Below, one piece after another: positions 27,121 through 35,040 of a stretch of 64,000 nt of DNA. The stretch spans positions 1 to 64,000 of the IMG/VR virus record IMGVR_UViG_3300013099_000018; one strand, given 5' to 3'. Each line of letters begins with the position of its first letter. Position 1 is the first letter of the stretch. The notes beneath the pieces are model-generated. The model saw nothing but the letters and a program-made list of their open reading frames with translations. It was not told where the DNA came from and searched no databases. A program made the position numbers and the translations under genes. This DNA comes from a virus.

Positions 27121-28407
27121 TTACTTTTGAGATGCTTCAATATCTACTACTGTCTTGAATTTATTTACAGTAGATATTATTTCTCTGAGTATTTGTTCAT
27201 CACAACCCATTCTTTTGTATTTTAGAATTAAATCGTCATCCGTTAGAAGTCTTTTCCATTGTTTGTGTTTTTTATGAGGCTTATAATGCATATAAACGTA
27301 TTCCTTTGCAAATGCTATATACCCTAATCTGAAATTACCATGAACACCATATTTGTTGAGGATAGGTTTAACATGCTCAATAATATTCTGTAACCTTGCT
27401 TGATGTTTGCCACCTTCCCATTTCATCTTATCTCTCTTCTGCAAGAAGAAGACTCTTTGGTATAGTGTATGCTTTGGTGGTGGAATGTGTTTCGTAATTT
27501 CTCTTATCTCTGGTCTTACTTCTACGTCTAAACCTTTTGTAATTGGGGTCTTTGATGAACGTTGCTTGAAGAATTTAACTTTCCAAGCGAGTGTTTTGGA
27601 TAGAGGTCTCAGATGCTTCTCCTTGTACTCCTTCTCTTTAGGTATTACTCTGGCATAATTCACTCTTGCGTAGTTTACTTGGGTTTCATAAGGGAATTTG
27701 GTGTAGATTGTTCTTTCTGTCTTGAAGTCATCTATATATCTCATTTTACCTAAAGCCATCTTGTAACGTCTTCTTTTGATTGGTTTCATGACTTTGGCAA
27801 CTCCTACTACTGTGAATCCAACATAAGAACAATTCAATATTTTACCTTCTACTTTCATTAGTGTTTCAAGCATTGCATCAATGTAACCACTACTTACACC
27901 TTTCTTTGACAGAATTTCCTTGTGAGCCTCTAAGTAGTTTTTTAGTGCTTGGCTTACTTTCTTATAAGCGGGAATGCTCTTCTCAGTAGTTTGATATCTC
28001 ATGTTCCAAATAAACCTTGCAAGGTCTTTCCAGAGTATTTCTGGAGGGTCATAAACTCCTTGATTGTATTTCGTTTTACCATAGTAAGCTTTGGGTATTG
28101 GTTGCCAATCAACTAAAAAATCAGGCATAGCTAAATCAATCTCAAATTTAGGAAGGTTAAACTCGATTGCTAAATCCAAATCTAACTTGAGATAGTCAAA
28201 AGCATCAAGAGGGAAATGTAAATCTACCGCTAAGTAAAAATCAAGCAAGAAATTAAAACTGAGGTTGAAACCAATAGATAAGTCTATTTTCGGTAGTCTA
28301 AATTCCCATCTAAGCATGTTTAAGCTTATCCAGTCTAAGCTTGTTGTAAAATCAATGTATTTCTCTTTACGGTCAATTATGCTTTCAAAAGGGTCTTTCC
28401 TAATCAT
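27121..28407 (-). CDS. Large capsid-like fusion protein
   Basis: 428 aa. Residues 1-330 are a long extension: first alternating acidic/hydrophobic strands (FPLDAFDYLKLDLDLAIEF), then basic helices (MKPIKRRRYKMALGKMRY). Residues about 340-428 carry the capsid signature ILNKYGVHGNFRLGYIAFAK followed by KYKRMGCDEQIL, aligning with the smaller capsid paralogues. It starts 6 bases after the glycosyltransferase gene, in the same operon. Likely a minor capsid or end-cap protein; the assignment rests on motif similarity. Confidence 0.6.
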   Translation of the reverse strand: MIRKDPFESIIDRKEKYIDFTTSLDWISLNMLRWEFRLPKIDLSIGFNLSFNFLLDFYLAVDLHFPLDAFDYLKLDLDLAIEFNLPKFEIDLAMPDFLVDWQPIPKAYYGKTKYNQGVYDPPEILWKDLARFIWNMRYQTTEKSIPAYKKVSQALKNYLEAHKEILSKKGVSSGYIDAMLETLMKVEGKILNCSYVGFTVVGVAKVMKPIKRRRYKMALGKMRYIDDFKTERTIYTKFPYETQVNYARVNYARVIPKEKEYKEKHLRPLSKTLAWKVKFFKQRSSKTPITKGLDVEVRPEIREITKHIPPPKHTLYQRVFFLQKRDKMKWEGGKHQARLQNIIEHVKPILNKYGVHGNFRLGYIAFAKEYVYMHYKPHKKHKQWKRLLTDDDLILKYKRMGCDEQILREIISTVNKFKTVVDIEASQK

Positions 28408-28413
28408 ATTAAA

Positions 28414-29526
28414 TCACTTTATTTCGATTATCCAATCCAAACCATGCTTTACATAATCTATTAAATCTCTTGGAATTGCCAACTTAAGTTCTCTCATTAG
28501 TTCGGCATATTTAACATGATAATCCCAGTTCTTTGTCCACTCTCTTGCCTTTGTACAATATTCTTGATATTCGTCTTTGTGGTTTTTGTAAATGTCAATT
28601 GCGTAAGCAATCATTTCGGCGAGCATGTCTGGAGTGAAGATATGAAATATCCAATATTGATACATGTTACATTTTACTGCTTGCTTATCGATGTAATTGA
28701 ACATGAAATTGAAATCTGGTGAGGTAAATTCATTCATTGGGGGAGCATCTACGTGTATTACTGGTTTACTCACAGCATTTGCCTCAAGGACTGGAAGTCC
28801 AAAACCTTCACTGAATGCAGGATGAATGAGGAAATCACAGCAAGCCATATAGCCTAAAATGAATTCATGTGCTGAACCGCCAAAACCTTTTATAAACACA
28901 GCATTATTTATACCTTCAAACTTCTGTTTGGCAGAGTCTTCGGTGATTAAAAATACTACATAGTCCTTTTCGTAACCCTTCTTATTTAGAATTCTCATAG
29001 CTTCTGCTAACCCTTTAAGGTTTTTGCGAGGGTCATCTCTCGCAACTACTATGAACTTAACTCTGTCTTTTGCGTATTGTTGGATTTGCCTTCTTTGGAT
29101 TATGTTCTTCTTGTGGATTTCACCACAGAGTTTCCAGTCGATGGCATGATGAACTACATTTCTAACTTTCAACCCTACTGATTGTAAGCATTCTTTAACA
29201 AAGTTGCTTACAGCTACGAATTCGCATCTTTTTAGATTTGAATGTGCTACATTTCCCCTTGTAGGTACTCCCTCGATTGTAACGTATAGTACTTTAGGTT
29301 TTTTGCCAAGTATGTATGGGACTATAGCATCACCTATGAAATTGATAGTAGCTAATTGAAACCATATAGCTCCAGCAATATCATCGTTGTTCAAATCTTC
29401 AACTGTAATAGTAGATTTGAATACTGCATCATAACCGCATTCTTGCAATAGCTTTTTGAATAAGTTAGCTTGGTTTAACATTGATTCTGCTTGCAAAGGT
29501 GAGATATATACTACCCTACCCACCAT
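28414..29526 (-). CDS. GT4 glycosyltransferase without intein
   Basis: 370 aa from ATG 29526 (TTG two codons earlier possible). GT-B fold with GTP1-type end: FIVVARDDPRKNLKGLAEAM (phosphate-binding Arg/Lys) and HPAFSEGFGLPVLEANAVSK (E-x7-E). A TATA-like CTTATTTATC about 28 bases upstream suggests a leaderless transcript. It immediately follows the capsid gene unit, so glycosylation of virion proteins is likely. Confidence 0.85.
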   Translation of the reverse strand: MVGRVVYISPLQAESMLNQANLFKKLLQECGYDAVFKSTITVEDLNNDDIAGAIWFQLATINFIGDAIVPYILGKKPKVLYVTIEGVPTRGNVAHSNLKRCEFVAVSNFVKECLQSVGLKVRNVVHHAIDWKLCGEIHKKNIIQRRQIQQYAKDRVKFIVVARDDPRKNLKGLAEAMRILNKKGYEKDYVVFLITEDSAKQKFEGINNAVFIKGFGGSAHEFILGYMACCDFLIHPAFSEGFGLPVLEANAVSKPVIHVDAPPMNEFTSPDFNFMFNYIDKQAVKCNMYQYWIFHIFTPDMLAEMIAYAIDIYKNHKDEYQEYCTKAREWTKNWDYHVKYAELMRELKLAIPRDLIDYVKHGLDWIIEIK

Positions 29527-29582
29527 TAACAACCATATGTTGAAACAGATAAATAAGCGTTATTATGATTAAAAGAAATTGC

Positions 29583-29605
29583 TTAATTAAAAAAATAAAG
29601 AAATT
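29583..29605 (-). terminator. Poly-T terminator after capsid gene
   Basis: About 40-50 bases past the capsid stop, the minus strand reads TTTCTTTATTTTTTTAATT. T-rich runs are the usual archaeal intrinsic stop, so the capsid gene may be transcribed alone at high level. Confidence 0.45.
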
Positions 29606-29639
29606 AAATCTTGAGTAATTAAGTGGAATTATTTAGACT

Positions 29640-30008
29640 TTAGCTGTATGCTGTTGCACCAATGACTACTTCGATAATCTTGTCAACAATGTCTGGGTCT
29701 AAGCCTTCAGCAACTGCCTTCTGCTTCCAACCATTGGCAATCTTCTGTAGAGCAAGACCACTCTGGTGTCCCTTTGCTCTGAATAAGGCTCTTGCCAAGT
29801 TCAAGTAAGGAATTCTGAAGTTTCCGAAGATTCCGTTCTCGTCAAGGATGTCTCTGACCTTCTTTTCCATGTCGGTTAGTGTTGCCTGTCCTCTCTGTTG
29901 CAACTGAACCATCTTGTTCTTTCTAGTCTCGAACTTGGTCTTGACTACGTCTGGTATAACTGCAAGGTTATAGTTCTCTACCCTGTCCGTAAAGTCCCTA
30001 TATGGCAT
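29640..30008 (-). CDS. Putative major capsid protein, SIRV-like fold
   Basis: 122 aa. The C-terminal 75 residues (VRDILDENGIFGNFRIPYLN, ARALFRA, GLALQKIANGWKQKAVAEGL, DKIIEVVIGATAYS) follow the order I recall for rudivirus and other Adnaviria capsid proteins, including the G-x-x-R/N-Y step and a short tail after a G-A/S turn. Size (about 120-135 aa) also fits. It has the strongest expression signals in the window: BRE plus TATA, then GAGGTGAGGAGGTGAG before the ATG, and a poly-T stop after it. Proteins of this fold wrap A-form DNA as dimers in known members. Confidence 0.75.
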   Translation of the reverse strand: MPYRDFTDRVENYNLAVIPDVVKTKFETRKNKMVQLQQRGQATLTDMEKKVRDILDENGIFGNFRIPYLNLARALFRAKGHQSGLALQKIANGWKQKAVAEGLDPDIVDKIIEVVIGATAYS

Positions 30009-30060
30009 ACCTCAACTCACCTCCTCACCTCTCCTCGTATATATTGTTAAAAAACTCAGA

Positions 30061-30075
30061 AATATAAATCTTTCG
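30061..30075 (-). promoter_or_regulatory. Capsid gene promoter
   Basis: Minus strand: CGAAAG (BRE-like) followed by ATTTATATT. The start would fall near 30040, leaving a ~30-base leader with two stacked Shine-Dalgarno sequences. Strong late promoter inferred. Confidence 0.6.
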
Positions 30076-30159
30076 TTGAAATTATAGAATTTTTCAGATA
30101 CTAACCTATAACTTTGTAAGGTGTAAGTATTTATATCTTAGTAAGACATAGGTAGGTAT

Positions 30160-30480
30160 ATGAGATTGAGTAAAGAAGACCTTACTTACATTAAGGTATC
30201 TGAAGAAATTGAAGAAATTAAAGAGCAAGAAACAATTGAAGACAAAATAAAAAGAAAAATAAAAGAAGAATTACCACACCTTTCGCAAGAAGAACTTGAA
30301 AAAGTCGTAAAAAACCTCTTAACAGACTTAGCACAAGCAGAAAGCCGTAAGGCATACGCTATAAACATTTTACACAGAACGAAGAAATATGTTCAAGGCT
30401 ATCTTAAGAACTATAGACTTGAAATTGAAGTTGTAGATAATAGATACCCATTAGAGTTGCATGTTAAAGTATATTACTAA
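30160..30480 (+). CDS. Hypothetical coiled-coil protein
   Basis: 106 aa, highly charged N-terminal helices (SEEIEEIKEQETIEDKIKRK) then a beta C-terminus (LEIEVVDNRYPLELHVKVYY). TATA-like TATTTATATC lies about 27 bases before the ATG. It is divergent from the capsid gene and begins the plus/minus mixed early region. No family recognised. Confidence 0.65.
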   Translation: MRLSKEDLTYIKVSEEIEEIKEQETIEDKIKRKIKEELPHLSQEELEKVVKNLLTDLAQAESRKAYAINILHRTKKYVQGYLKNYRLEIEVVDNRYPLELHVKVYY

Positions 30481-30512
30481 GGGTTAACAATAAAGAATTA
30501 AAAATAAAAAAG

Positions 30513-30707
30513 TTACTTGTAGGGTTCAAACTTAGAACAAACATAGTTTGGATGTTTGTAGAATGGTCTATCTGAATAGGTGCATAAACCAGTACACTCG
30601 GTTACTGGTTTCCAGTATTTGCAAACCATGCACCTTCTGTCTGGTTTTCCCTTATTTATTACTCTGTCAAGAATTTCTTTTATGGAAGACATGTTTAATG
30701 ACTTCAT
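30513..30707 (-). CDS. Small Cys-rich protein
   Basis: 64 aa or 59 aa if the internal ATG at 30692 is used; neither start has a clear Shine-Dalgarno. Cysteines in CMVCKYWKPVTECTGLC and a later YVCSKF suggest a metal site. Its start overlaps the end of the membrane protein gene by 41 bases, implying coupling. Function unknown. Confidence 0.6.
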   Translation of the reverse strand: MKSLNMSSIKEILDRVINKGKPDRRCMVCKYWKPVTECTGLCTYSDRPFYKHPNYVCSKFEPYK

Positions 30708-30852
30708 ACAGCTTTACAATACCAACCATTATTCCAGTATATACTAAAGCTGTAAATGCTATCATTGCTGATAATAGAGTAAAGATGGCGTAAGTTCCAG
30801 CCATTACTGTTAAGCCTCTTAATAGTAAATCTAAGTCTAAGGGTATCACCAC
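30667..30852 (-). CDS. Small membrane protein
   Basis: 61 aa with GTG start after GAGGTGG. The hydrophobic stretch covers nearly the whole centre (YAIFTLLSAMIAFTALVYTG and IMVGIVKLYEVI), one long or two short membrane helices. Second gene of the leftward 31529-30513 group. Confidence 0.6.
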   Translation of the reverse strand: MVIPLDLDLLLRGLTVMAGTYAIFTLLSAMIAFTALVYTGIMVGIVKLYEVIKHVFHKRNS

Positions 30853-30864
30853 TATGCCACCTCT

Positions 30865-31071
30865 TCAATCTTTATAAACATCGAATTCAAGCTTGATTCT
30901 TTTTCCTGAGCCAACCAAGTAATGTTGCTTTCTTGCGAAATCGCAACACTCCCAGAATCCATAATCAAATAACTTTCTTTTATTATGCTTGCTGTTTGGG
31001 TCTCCTTTAAGATTAATGTGAGGGATGTACTCAATTGTTCCACAAATCCTACATTTAATCCAGATTGCCAT
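30865..31071 (-). CDS. Small zinc-ribbon protein
   Basis: 68 aa from ATG 31071; AAGGTGGTG lies just upstream and the frame also contains GTG codons within that site. CRICGTIEYIPHI and WECCDFARKQH supply the cysteines. Member of the many small zinc proteins of this genome; function unknown. Confidence 0.65.
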   Translation of the reverse strand: MAIWIKCRICGTIEYIPHINLKGDPNSKHNKRKLFDYGFWECCDFARKQHYLVGSGKRIKLEFDVYKD

Positions 31072-31091
31072 TTTCACCACCTTTAAAAATA

Positions 31092-31529
31092 TTAAGGAAA
31101 TAGAATTTTAACCATTGCAAACTTTGTTTCATCGTTTAAGTTTGCTTTGTTTTTTCCTGTTGGATTCTCTATGAATTTCTCTAGTGCTTTCTTTACATTC
31201 CCCATGTCAATTCCTAACCTCTCCTCTATCTGGTCAATTGTTCTCATTGTCATGTTCATGTATTCCCTTATTTTACCTTCATCATCGAATTCATCAACAA
31301 TTGTTTTTAAAGAAGCTATTGAGTTTACCAATTTGAATGCATACCAGATGTTTCTATCTATGTCGTATCCCCAATGGTACTTCTTTTCTTTCTGACCATA
31401 TTTTTGCTCCTTTGCAAATTGCCTTATTGCTAATTCGACTACTTTGTACTTTTTCCAACCTCTTCTTCTTGCTATTTCATCTATTATTTGCTTTACATCT
31501 TCTTTAACACCTACAGTCTTGAACACCAT
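31092..31529 (-). CDS. Ribbon-helix-helix-like regulator
   Basis: 145 aa. Residues 1-45 (FKTVGVKEDVKQIIDEIARR then YKVVELAIRQFAKE) fit a ribbon-helix-helix DNA-binding domain, common in archaeal viruses. The rest is helical with unknown role. TATA (ACTTTATATACC) lies upstream, and the 14-base palindrome CTACTACGTAGTAG about 10 bases before it is a possible operator for autoregulation. First gene of a leftward group. Confidence 0.65.
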   Translation of the reverse strand: MVFKTVGVKEDVKQIIDEIARRRGWKKYKVVELAIRQFAKEQKYGQKEKKYHWGYDIDRNIWYAFKLVNSIASLKTIVDEFDDEGKIREYMNMTMRTIDQIEERLGIDMGNVKKALEKFIENPTGKNKANLNDETKFAMVKILFP

Positions 31530-31773
31530 CTTACACCACCTCTATACAATATTTGTGGCATTAATGGTATATAAAGTTTTCGAAATACTACTACGTAGTA
31601 GGTTTAAAAATTAGGGTGTTAACTGACTCCGAGACCAGTTCAGAAATATTAACACTAAATCACAATATGTTAAGAATGCTATAAGACTAAAACCAATTCT
31701 TGTTGACATCCTTAATATCGTTATTGTCAATAGTATTATTTAGTAAGAACTTGCACGGAGCAAGTTCAGAAAA
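31530..31773. promoter_or_regulatory. Regulatory intergenic region with palindrome and hairpin
   Basis: 244 bases without a gene. It holds the promoter of the RHH gene, the perfect palindrome CTACTACGTAGTAG at 31588-31601, a weaker repeat AACTG...CAGTT near 31620-31640, and an 8-bp stem hairpin GAACTTGC-ACGGA-GCAAGTTC at 31747-31767 just past the stop of the upstream membrane gene, which may end its transcript. Confidence 0.55.
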
Positions 31774-31995
31774 TTAGTTGTGTAATAATAACGAAACGAA
31801 AGAATACCCTATAAAGAATTCGCATAAATCTCCGACAAAATGGGCTGGAGTTTCTTCTTTTCTTCCATACTTGTAGCAGAACTCTATGAGTTCATAGAAT
31901 AGAAAGATTATGAAAAAGGAAATGTGGAAATAAGCTAATATGCCTAATAGAGTATGTCCAATGCTAAATTTGTCATCGTAAATTTCTACTTTCAT
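31774..31995 (-). CDS. Small membrane protein
   Basis: 73 aa. FSIGHTLLGILAYFHISFF, FIIFLFYELIEFC and DLCEFFIGYSFVSLLL give two or three membrane segments with conserved-looking Gly-His and Asp-Leu-x-Glu-Phe. Small proteins of this plan occur in archaeal viruses and phages, but I cannot name the family. ATG start at 31995 with no good Shine-Dalgarno. Confidence 0.6.
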   Translation of the reverse strand: MKVEIYDDKFSIGHTLLGILAYFHISFFIIFLFYELIEFCYKYGRKEETPAHFVGDLCEFFIGYSFVSLLLHN

Positions 31996-32034
31996 GAGCT
32001 TAGTTTTATTAAGAGGTTTACTTAACCTTTGTCA

Positions 32035-32409
32035 ATGGTTACGTATTACTACAGAAGAGGATATGTTTTGGAAACAGACATAATGAAAGAATTAGAAAAG
32101 CGAGGGTTTTATGTTATAAGAAGTGCTGGCTCACATAGACTTTGCGATTTAATAGCCATTCCAAATAAGAATATGCTTGATAATAAGCCTCTATGTATCC
32201 AATGCAAGAAAACTACAAAGCCAAATCAGTTACCTAAGATTAGTAGAAAGGAGCTTGAAATGCTTAAGAAACTTGAGAAAGAGTACAATGTTAAGGTTCT
32301 GTTAGGATTAAGGTATAGGTTTAAGGGTAGATGGATTACAGTGTTAGTAACTCCAGATGAGTATTTAGCTAAAAAAGCTAAATTAAAGAATAAAAAAGTT
32401 AAGAATTAA
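32035..32409 (+). CDS. hjc: Holliday junction resolvase Hjc
   Basis: 124 aa from ATG 32035, with a TATA-like TTTTATTAAG about 25 bases upstream (leaderless). Archaeal Hjc order is clear: RRGYVLETDIMKELEKRGF, VIRSAGSHRLCDLIAI, LCIQCKK. Catalytic Glu and Asp are present; the usual ExK reads QCK, an uncommon substitution. The enzyme cuts four-way junctions symmetrically. In rudiviruses the viral homologue is proposed to resolve replication concatemers at inverted-repeat junctions, directly relevant to the giant palindrome here. Confidence 0.85.
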   Translation: MVTYYYRRGYVLETDIMKELEKRGFYVIRSAGSHRLCDLIAIPNKNMLDNKPLCIQCKKTTKPNQLPKISRKELEMLKKLEKEYNVKVLLGLRYRFKGRWITVLVTPDEYLAKKAKLKNKKVKN

Positions 32410-32756
32410 GCAATTCTTTTGATTAGTCTAAAAACGATTTTACCATTATCGTATAACTCCTTTAACTCTTTCTCATTTAATACTTTGCCTTCCTGTATTC
32501 TTATTAAGAACTGTGTGGCTAATGCTTCGTCTCCTACACCCATATCAACTACTATTCTGTTTGGCTTTATCTCAACGCCTAATAGTTCGCTTAGCAATTT
32601 TGCCGTGCTTTCGTGTCCTACAGCACTAATAAAGTCTCCCTTTTTGACCCATTCCTTAGCCTCTTCAAGGCTAATCCTTTTACTGCTTATAGTAAACTCA
32701 TCTGCCGAACATGGCATTACCGATGCACTTAATATATACCTCTTACCATCGCCCAT
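32406..32756 (-). CDS. acrIII-1: Anti-CRISPR ring nuclease AcrIII-1 (DUF1874)
   Basis: 116 aa from ATG 32756 (AGGTGA upstream; a GTG three codons earlier lies in that site). Strong match from memory to SIRV1 gp29 and STIV B116: SAVGHESTAKLLSELLGVEI, KPNRIVVDMGVGDEALATQF, EGKVLNEKELKELYDNGKI. The catalytic His of the GHxST motif is at about residue 48. These proteins degrade cyclic tetra-adenylate and so silence type III CRISPR defence. Hence the host likely has a type III system. Confidence 0.9.
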   Translation of the reverse strand: MGDGKRYILSASVMPCSADEFTISSKRISLEEAKEWVKKGDFISAVGHESTAKLLSELLGVEIKPNRIVVDMGVGDEALATQFLIRIQEGKVLNEKELKELYDNGKIVFRLIKRIA

Positions 32757-32765
32757 ATATATCAC

Positions 32766-33028
32766 CTACACAAGATAGGTGTAAAAGATATATAAAGTTT
32801 ATGGTATAAGAGATGCCACCAACATGTCTATCATCCTTGAGCTTCATTAGATTCGACAATGCATACATTTACATTATTGCGTTGAAATACTCTCAATGCT
32901 CTACAAGTTATCTCTGAATTACGGTGGATTCTGTGATATTTTCTAAACACCTTGTAGTACATATGGGGTAACCGCTTGAGCATACTTGGAATTAGTGTAA
33001 ACAATATATAAAGTTTGCGTTATAATCC
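32766..33028. promoter_or_regulatory. Intergenic region between acrIII-1 and zinc-finger gene
   Basis: 263 bases. The left part holds the AcrIII-1 promoter (minus strand AAACTTTATATATC, 32785-32800). The right part has ATATATAAAGTTTGCG near 33005. A 34-codon plus-strand frame starts at 32814 but has little support. No repeats or RNA genes seen. Confidence 0.45.
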
Positions 33029-33526
33029 TTAGATGTCGACATATACATCCACTCCAGCTTTCTTTAACTCATCAAGGATTTCATTAGATGGCTCAATCTC
33101 AAAATAGAGATGGCTAAGATGTTCATAGGCATGGCGTTTGTAGCAATGCAAAACTATTTTCCCGTTTTGAATTATAGCTTCAAGAATATCATATCGTTTA
33201 CCATCCAACACTAATTGTACTCTCTTGCGTTTGCATTTCTCATAGGCTAAATTCTTGCATATCTCTTTGTATTGTCTGTATTTCTTCTTGCTATCTCCCG
33301 TTTTACCTTGTTTTGTTGGAGATAAACCAAAAAGGATTGCATGTTCAATACTTGAAAAGCTCTTTTGGTAGAAATGACCAATTACGTTTTTGTACGTTTT
33401 TTTGCAAATAGGACAATAGCTATGTGCAGACATTCGAAAGTGAGTTACCAAACCATAGAAAGTCGTGAAATACTTTTTGCAAACTGGACATACGAAAATT
33501 TCTTCATCCAGAATTTCAATCTTCAT
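33029..33526 (-). CDS. C2H2 zinc-finger protein
   Basis: 165 aa, AGGGTGA before ATG 33526. Two metal sites: CPVCKKYFTTFYGLVTHF (C2H2 with a later His) and CPICKKTYKNVIGHFYQ, then a motif FSSIEHAILFGL shared with the protein at 39017-39292. The C-terminal half is unrelated (RVQLVLDGKRYDILEA). DNA-binding regulator inferred. Confidence 0.75.
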   Translation of the reverse strand: MKIEILDEEIFVCPVCKKYFTTFYGLVTHFRMSAHSYCPICKKTYKNVIGHFYQKSFSSIEHAILFGLSPTKQGKTGDSKKKYRQYKEICKNLAYEKCKRKRVQLVLDGKRYDILEAIIQNGKIVLHCYKRHAYEHLSHLYFEIEPSNEILDELKKAGVDVYVDI

Positions 33527-33544
33527 AATATCACCCTATACCTT

Positions 33545-34180
33545 CTAAACAGATAGTTCCGAATCACTAACACATATGTTTTTGAACGGGCAATCTTTAC
33601 AATATGTTTTTCTTGCCGAGATTGATATGTTACATGGTGGTGGAACATCTTTATCTAAAGCGTATTTCAGAATCTTGGCTTTCTCCATCGTATGGTAAAA
33701 CAAATCCGCATTACCGTAATAATCGAATATTCTAACTCCAAGTTGGGTTCTTGAGATATAAACGATTAAACCCTTGGGAACGTTAAATATGTGTAAGTAT
33801 GCGTTTAATTGTTCAAGATGTGTTTTGTAAGGTGAATATGGTAGTTTATTGCATGTTTTTAGCTCTACAACTACATCGTTAGCTAAGACATCTGGTGTGG
33901 CTTGGATTTCAATTCCTTGATATTTGTAAGTTGTTCGTACCTCTCTTTTGCCATTTAGGTATTCTGCTATTACTGGCGTTAATAGCTCATGAACTATAAC
34001 TCCAAATAATATTCTAAATGCTGTTTTTTCATCCATAGGAAATCCGTATTTTTTAGTGTAGTAGCTCTTTCTAAGGCATGTCGTTAAATCGGTTATATGG
34101 ATAGTGTCTCTTTTGTTTATTTGATACTCTTTTACTGATTCAAGAATTGCTTGCCTTATTAAATCTTCAAGTTCTTTCAA
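33545..34180 (-). CDS. Cas4/RecB-like nuclease with Fe-S cysteines
   Basis: 211 aa from TTG 34180, chosen because GAGGTGG lies 6 bases ahead; the start overlaps the previous gene by 14 bases. Motifs: TTCLRKSYY (first Cys), FGVIVHELLTP (His), QATPDVLANDVVVELKTC (Asp and ExK), HLEQLNAYL, and YCKDCPFKNIC (three Cys). This is the PD-(D/E)XK exonuclease with a 4Fe-4S cluster typical of Cas4. Rudiviruses carry such a nuclease (SIRV2 gp19). Roles in recombination, replication or CRISPR evasion are possible. Confidence 0.85.
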   Translation of the reverse strand: MKELEDLIRQAILESVKEYQINKRDTIHITDLTTCLRKSYYTKKYGFPMDEKTAFRILFGVIVHELLTPVIAEYLNGKREVRTTYKYQGIEIQATPDVLANDVVVELKTCNKLPYSPYKTHLEQLNAYLHIFNVPKGLIVYISRTQLGVRIFDYYGNADLFYHTMEKAKILKYALDKDVPPPCNISISARKTYCKDCPFKNICVSDSELSV

Positions 34181-34742
34181 TTTTAGCCACCTCTTCAACT
34201 ATTTCTACCAATTTGTTTTTACTAATTAGCTTCTTTTGAATGTTATAGTTCTTCGTTAGATAGAGTAGTCTTTTAGTTGTTATTAATTCAAAGTCATCTA
34301 TTTCAATTGCAAATTTTGCTTTGTCTTTGTAAGGAGATTGACAAGTGAAAACGTAGAACTCACTATACATTGGTTTTGGTGGATGTATTTCGAAGACTGC
34401 TGGATGAAATATCACTGGATACGTGAAACATTGAAATGGTTTGATGTCGTGGATTGAACATTTACCGTTGTCATAAAATATACAGTAGTGTTTATTATTG
34501 ACTTTCTTCGTTTTGATGGAGACTGATAGTCTATTTTTCTCGATTACGAACACTTCTGAGAATTTCTTTTTGGTGTGTTTTAGAATTCTAATCATTTCTG
34601 GGATTGTTACCAAAATCCTTCTATTGTTGCAACACCAACCACATTGCTGACATGGTTTAATCTCAGTTATTGATTTCTTTGCTTTGTCGTAGATTTGTGA
34701 ATCTTCATCTACCAGAAGCTTAATATCTTCTACGTATTGCAT
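34167..34742 (-). CDS. YkgJ-family cysteine-cluster protein
   Basis: 191 aa. Diagnostic CQQCGWCCNN near residue 31 and CIFYDNGKCSIHDIKPFQCF near 87, the metal-cluster pattern of the YkgJ/UPF0153 family. Function in the family is not well known (metal-dependent protein or RNA modification has been suggested). It is coupled to the Cas4-like gene by overlap, so the two may act together. Confidence 0.8.
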   Translation of the reverse strand: MQYVEDIKLLVDEDSQIYDKAKKSITEIKPCQQCGWCCNNRRILVTIPEMIRILKHTKKKFSEVFVIEKNRLSVSIKTKKVNNKHYCIFYDNGKCSIHDIKPFQCFTYPVIFHPAVFEIHPPKPMYSEFYVFTCQSPYKDKAKFAIEIDDFELITTKRLLYLTKNYNIQKKLISKNKLVEIVEEVAKIERT

Positions 34743-34789
34743 TTAAAACACCTACAAAGATTATTTTAAAAAATAACAGAAATCTAAAG

Positions 34790-35026
34790 CTATAGAGTTC
34801 TTATAACTCCTTGCTGAATCCAGTTATCGATTTCATCCAATGTTGGACACAAGTGTGGTAGTTTATAGTGGTGTAGCCATCTCATGAGGTTCTTTAAGTC
34901 AGATAAGGTTCTATTTATTTTGAGAGCATAGAGCCTAACTAAAAGAGAACATCTGCATGGTTCAGTTATGTTTGCCTTTTCTATCTCTTCCTCAATATAC
35001 TCCAGCCAATCTTCAAATGATTTCAT
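34790..35026 (-). CDS. Hypothetical helical protein
   Basis: 78 aa, helical, with SFEDWLEYIEEEIEKANI, CRC and a His/Trp-rich end (LMRWLHHYKLPHLCPTLDEI). Starts at ATG 35026, 14 bases after the RHH-like gene; GAGGTGA upstream. No family recognised. Confidence 0.6.
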   Translation of the reverse strand: MKSFEDWLEYIEEEIEKANITEPCRCSLLVRLYALKINRTLSDLKNLMRWLHHYKLPHLCPTLDEIDNWIQQGVIRTL

Positions 35027-35040
35027 GTCAAATCACCTCG

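Noticed and set aside
1-30008. Head-tailed virus (Caudoviricetes) interpretation
   Set aside because: Fibre and tape-measure-like proteins fit, but no terminase, portal, protease or HK97 capsid gene is visible while capsid-like proteins match the rod-virus type. The rest of the genome is unseen, so this is only provisional.
32870-32915. CRISPR-repeat-like GTTGAAATACTCTC segment
   Set aside because: Only a single copy; no second repeat or spacer structure nearby.
32814-32918. 34-codon plus-strand frame between acrIII-1 and the zinc-finger gene
   Set aside because: A TATA-like sequence is present but belongs as well to the opposite promoter; the peptide has no recognisable features.
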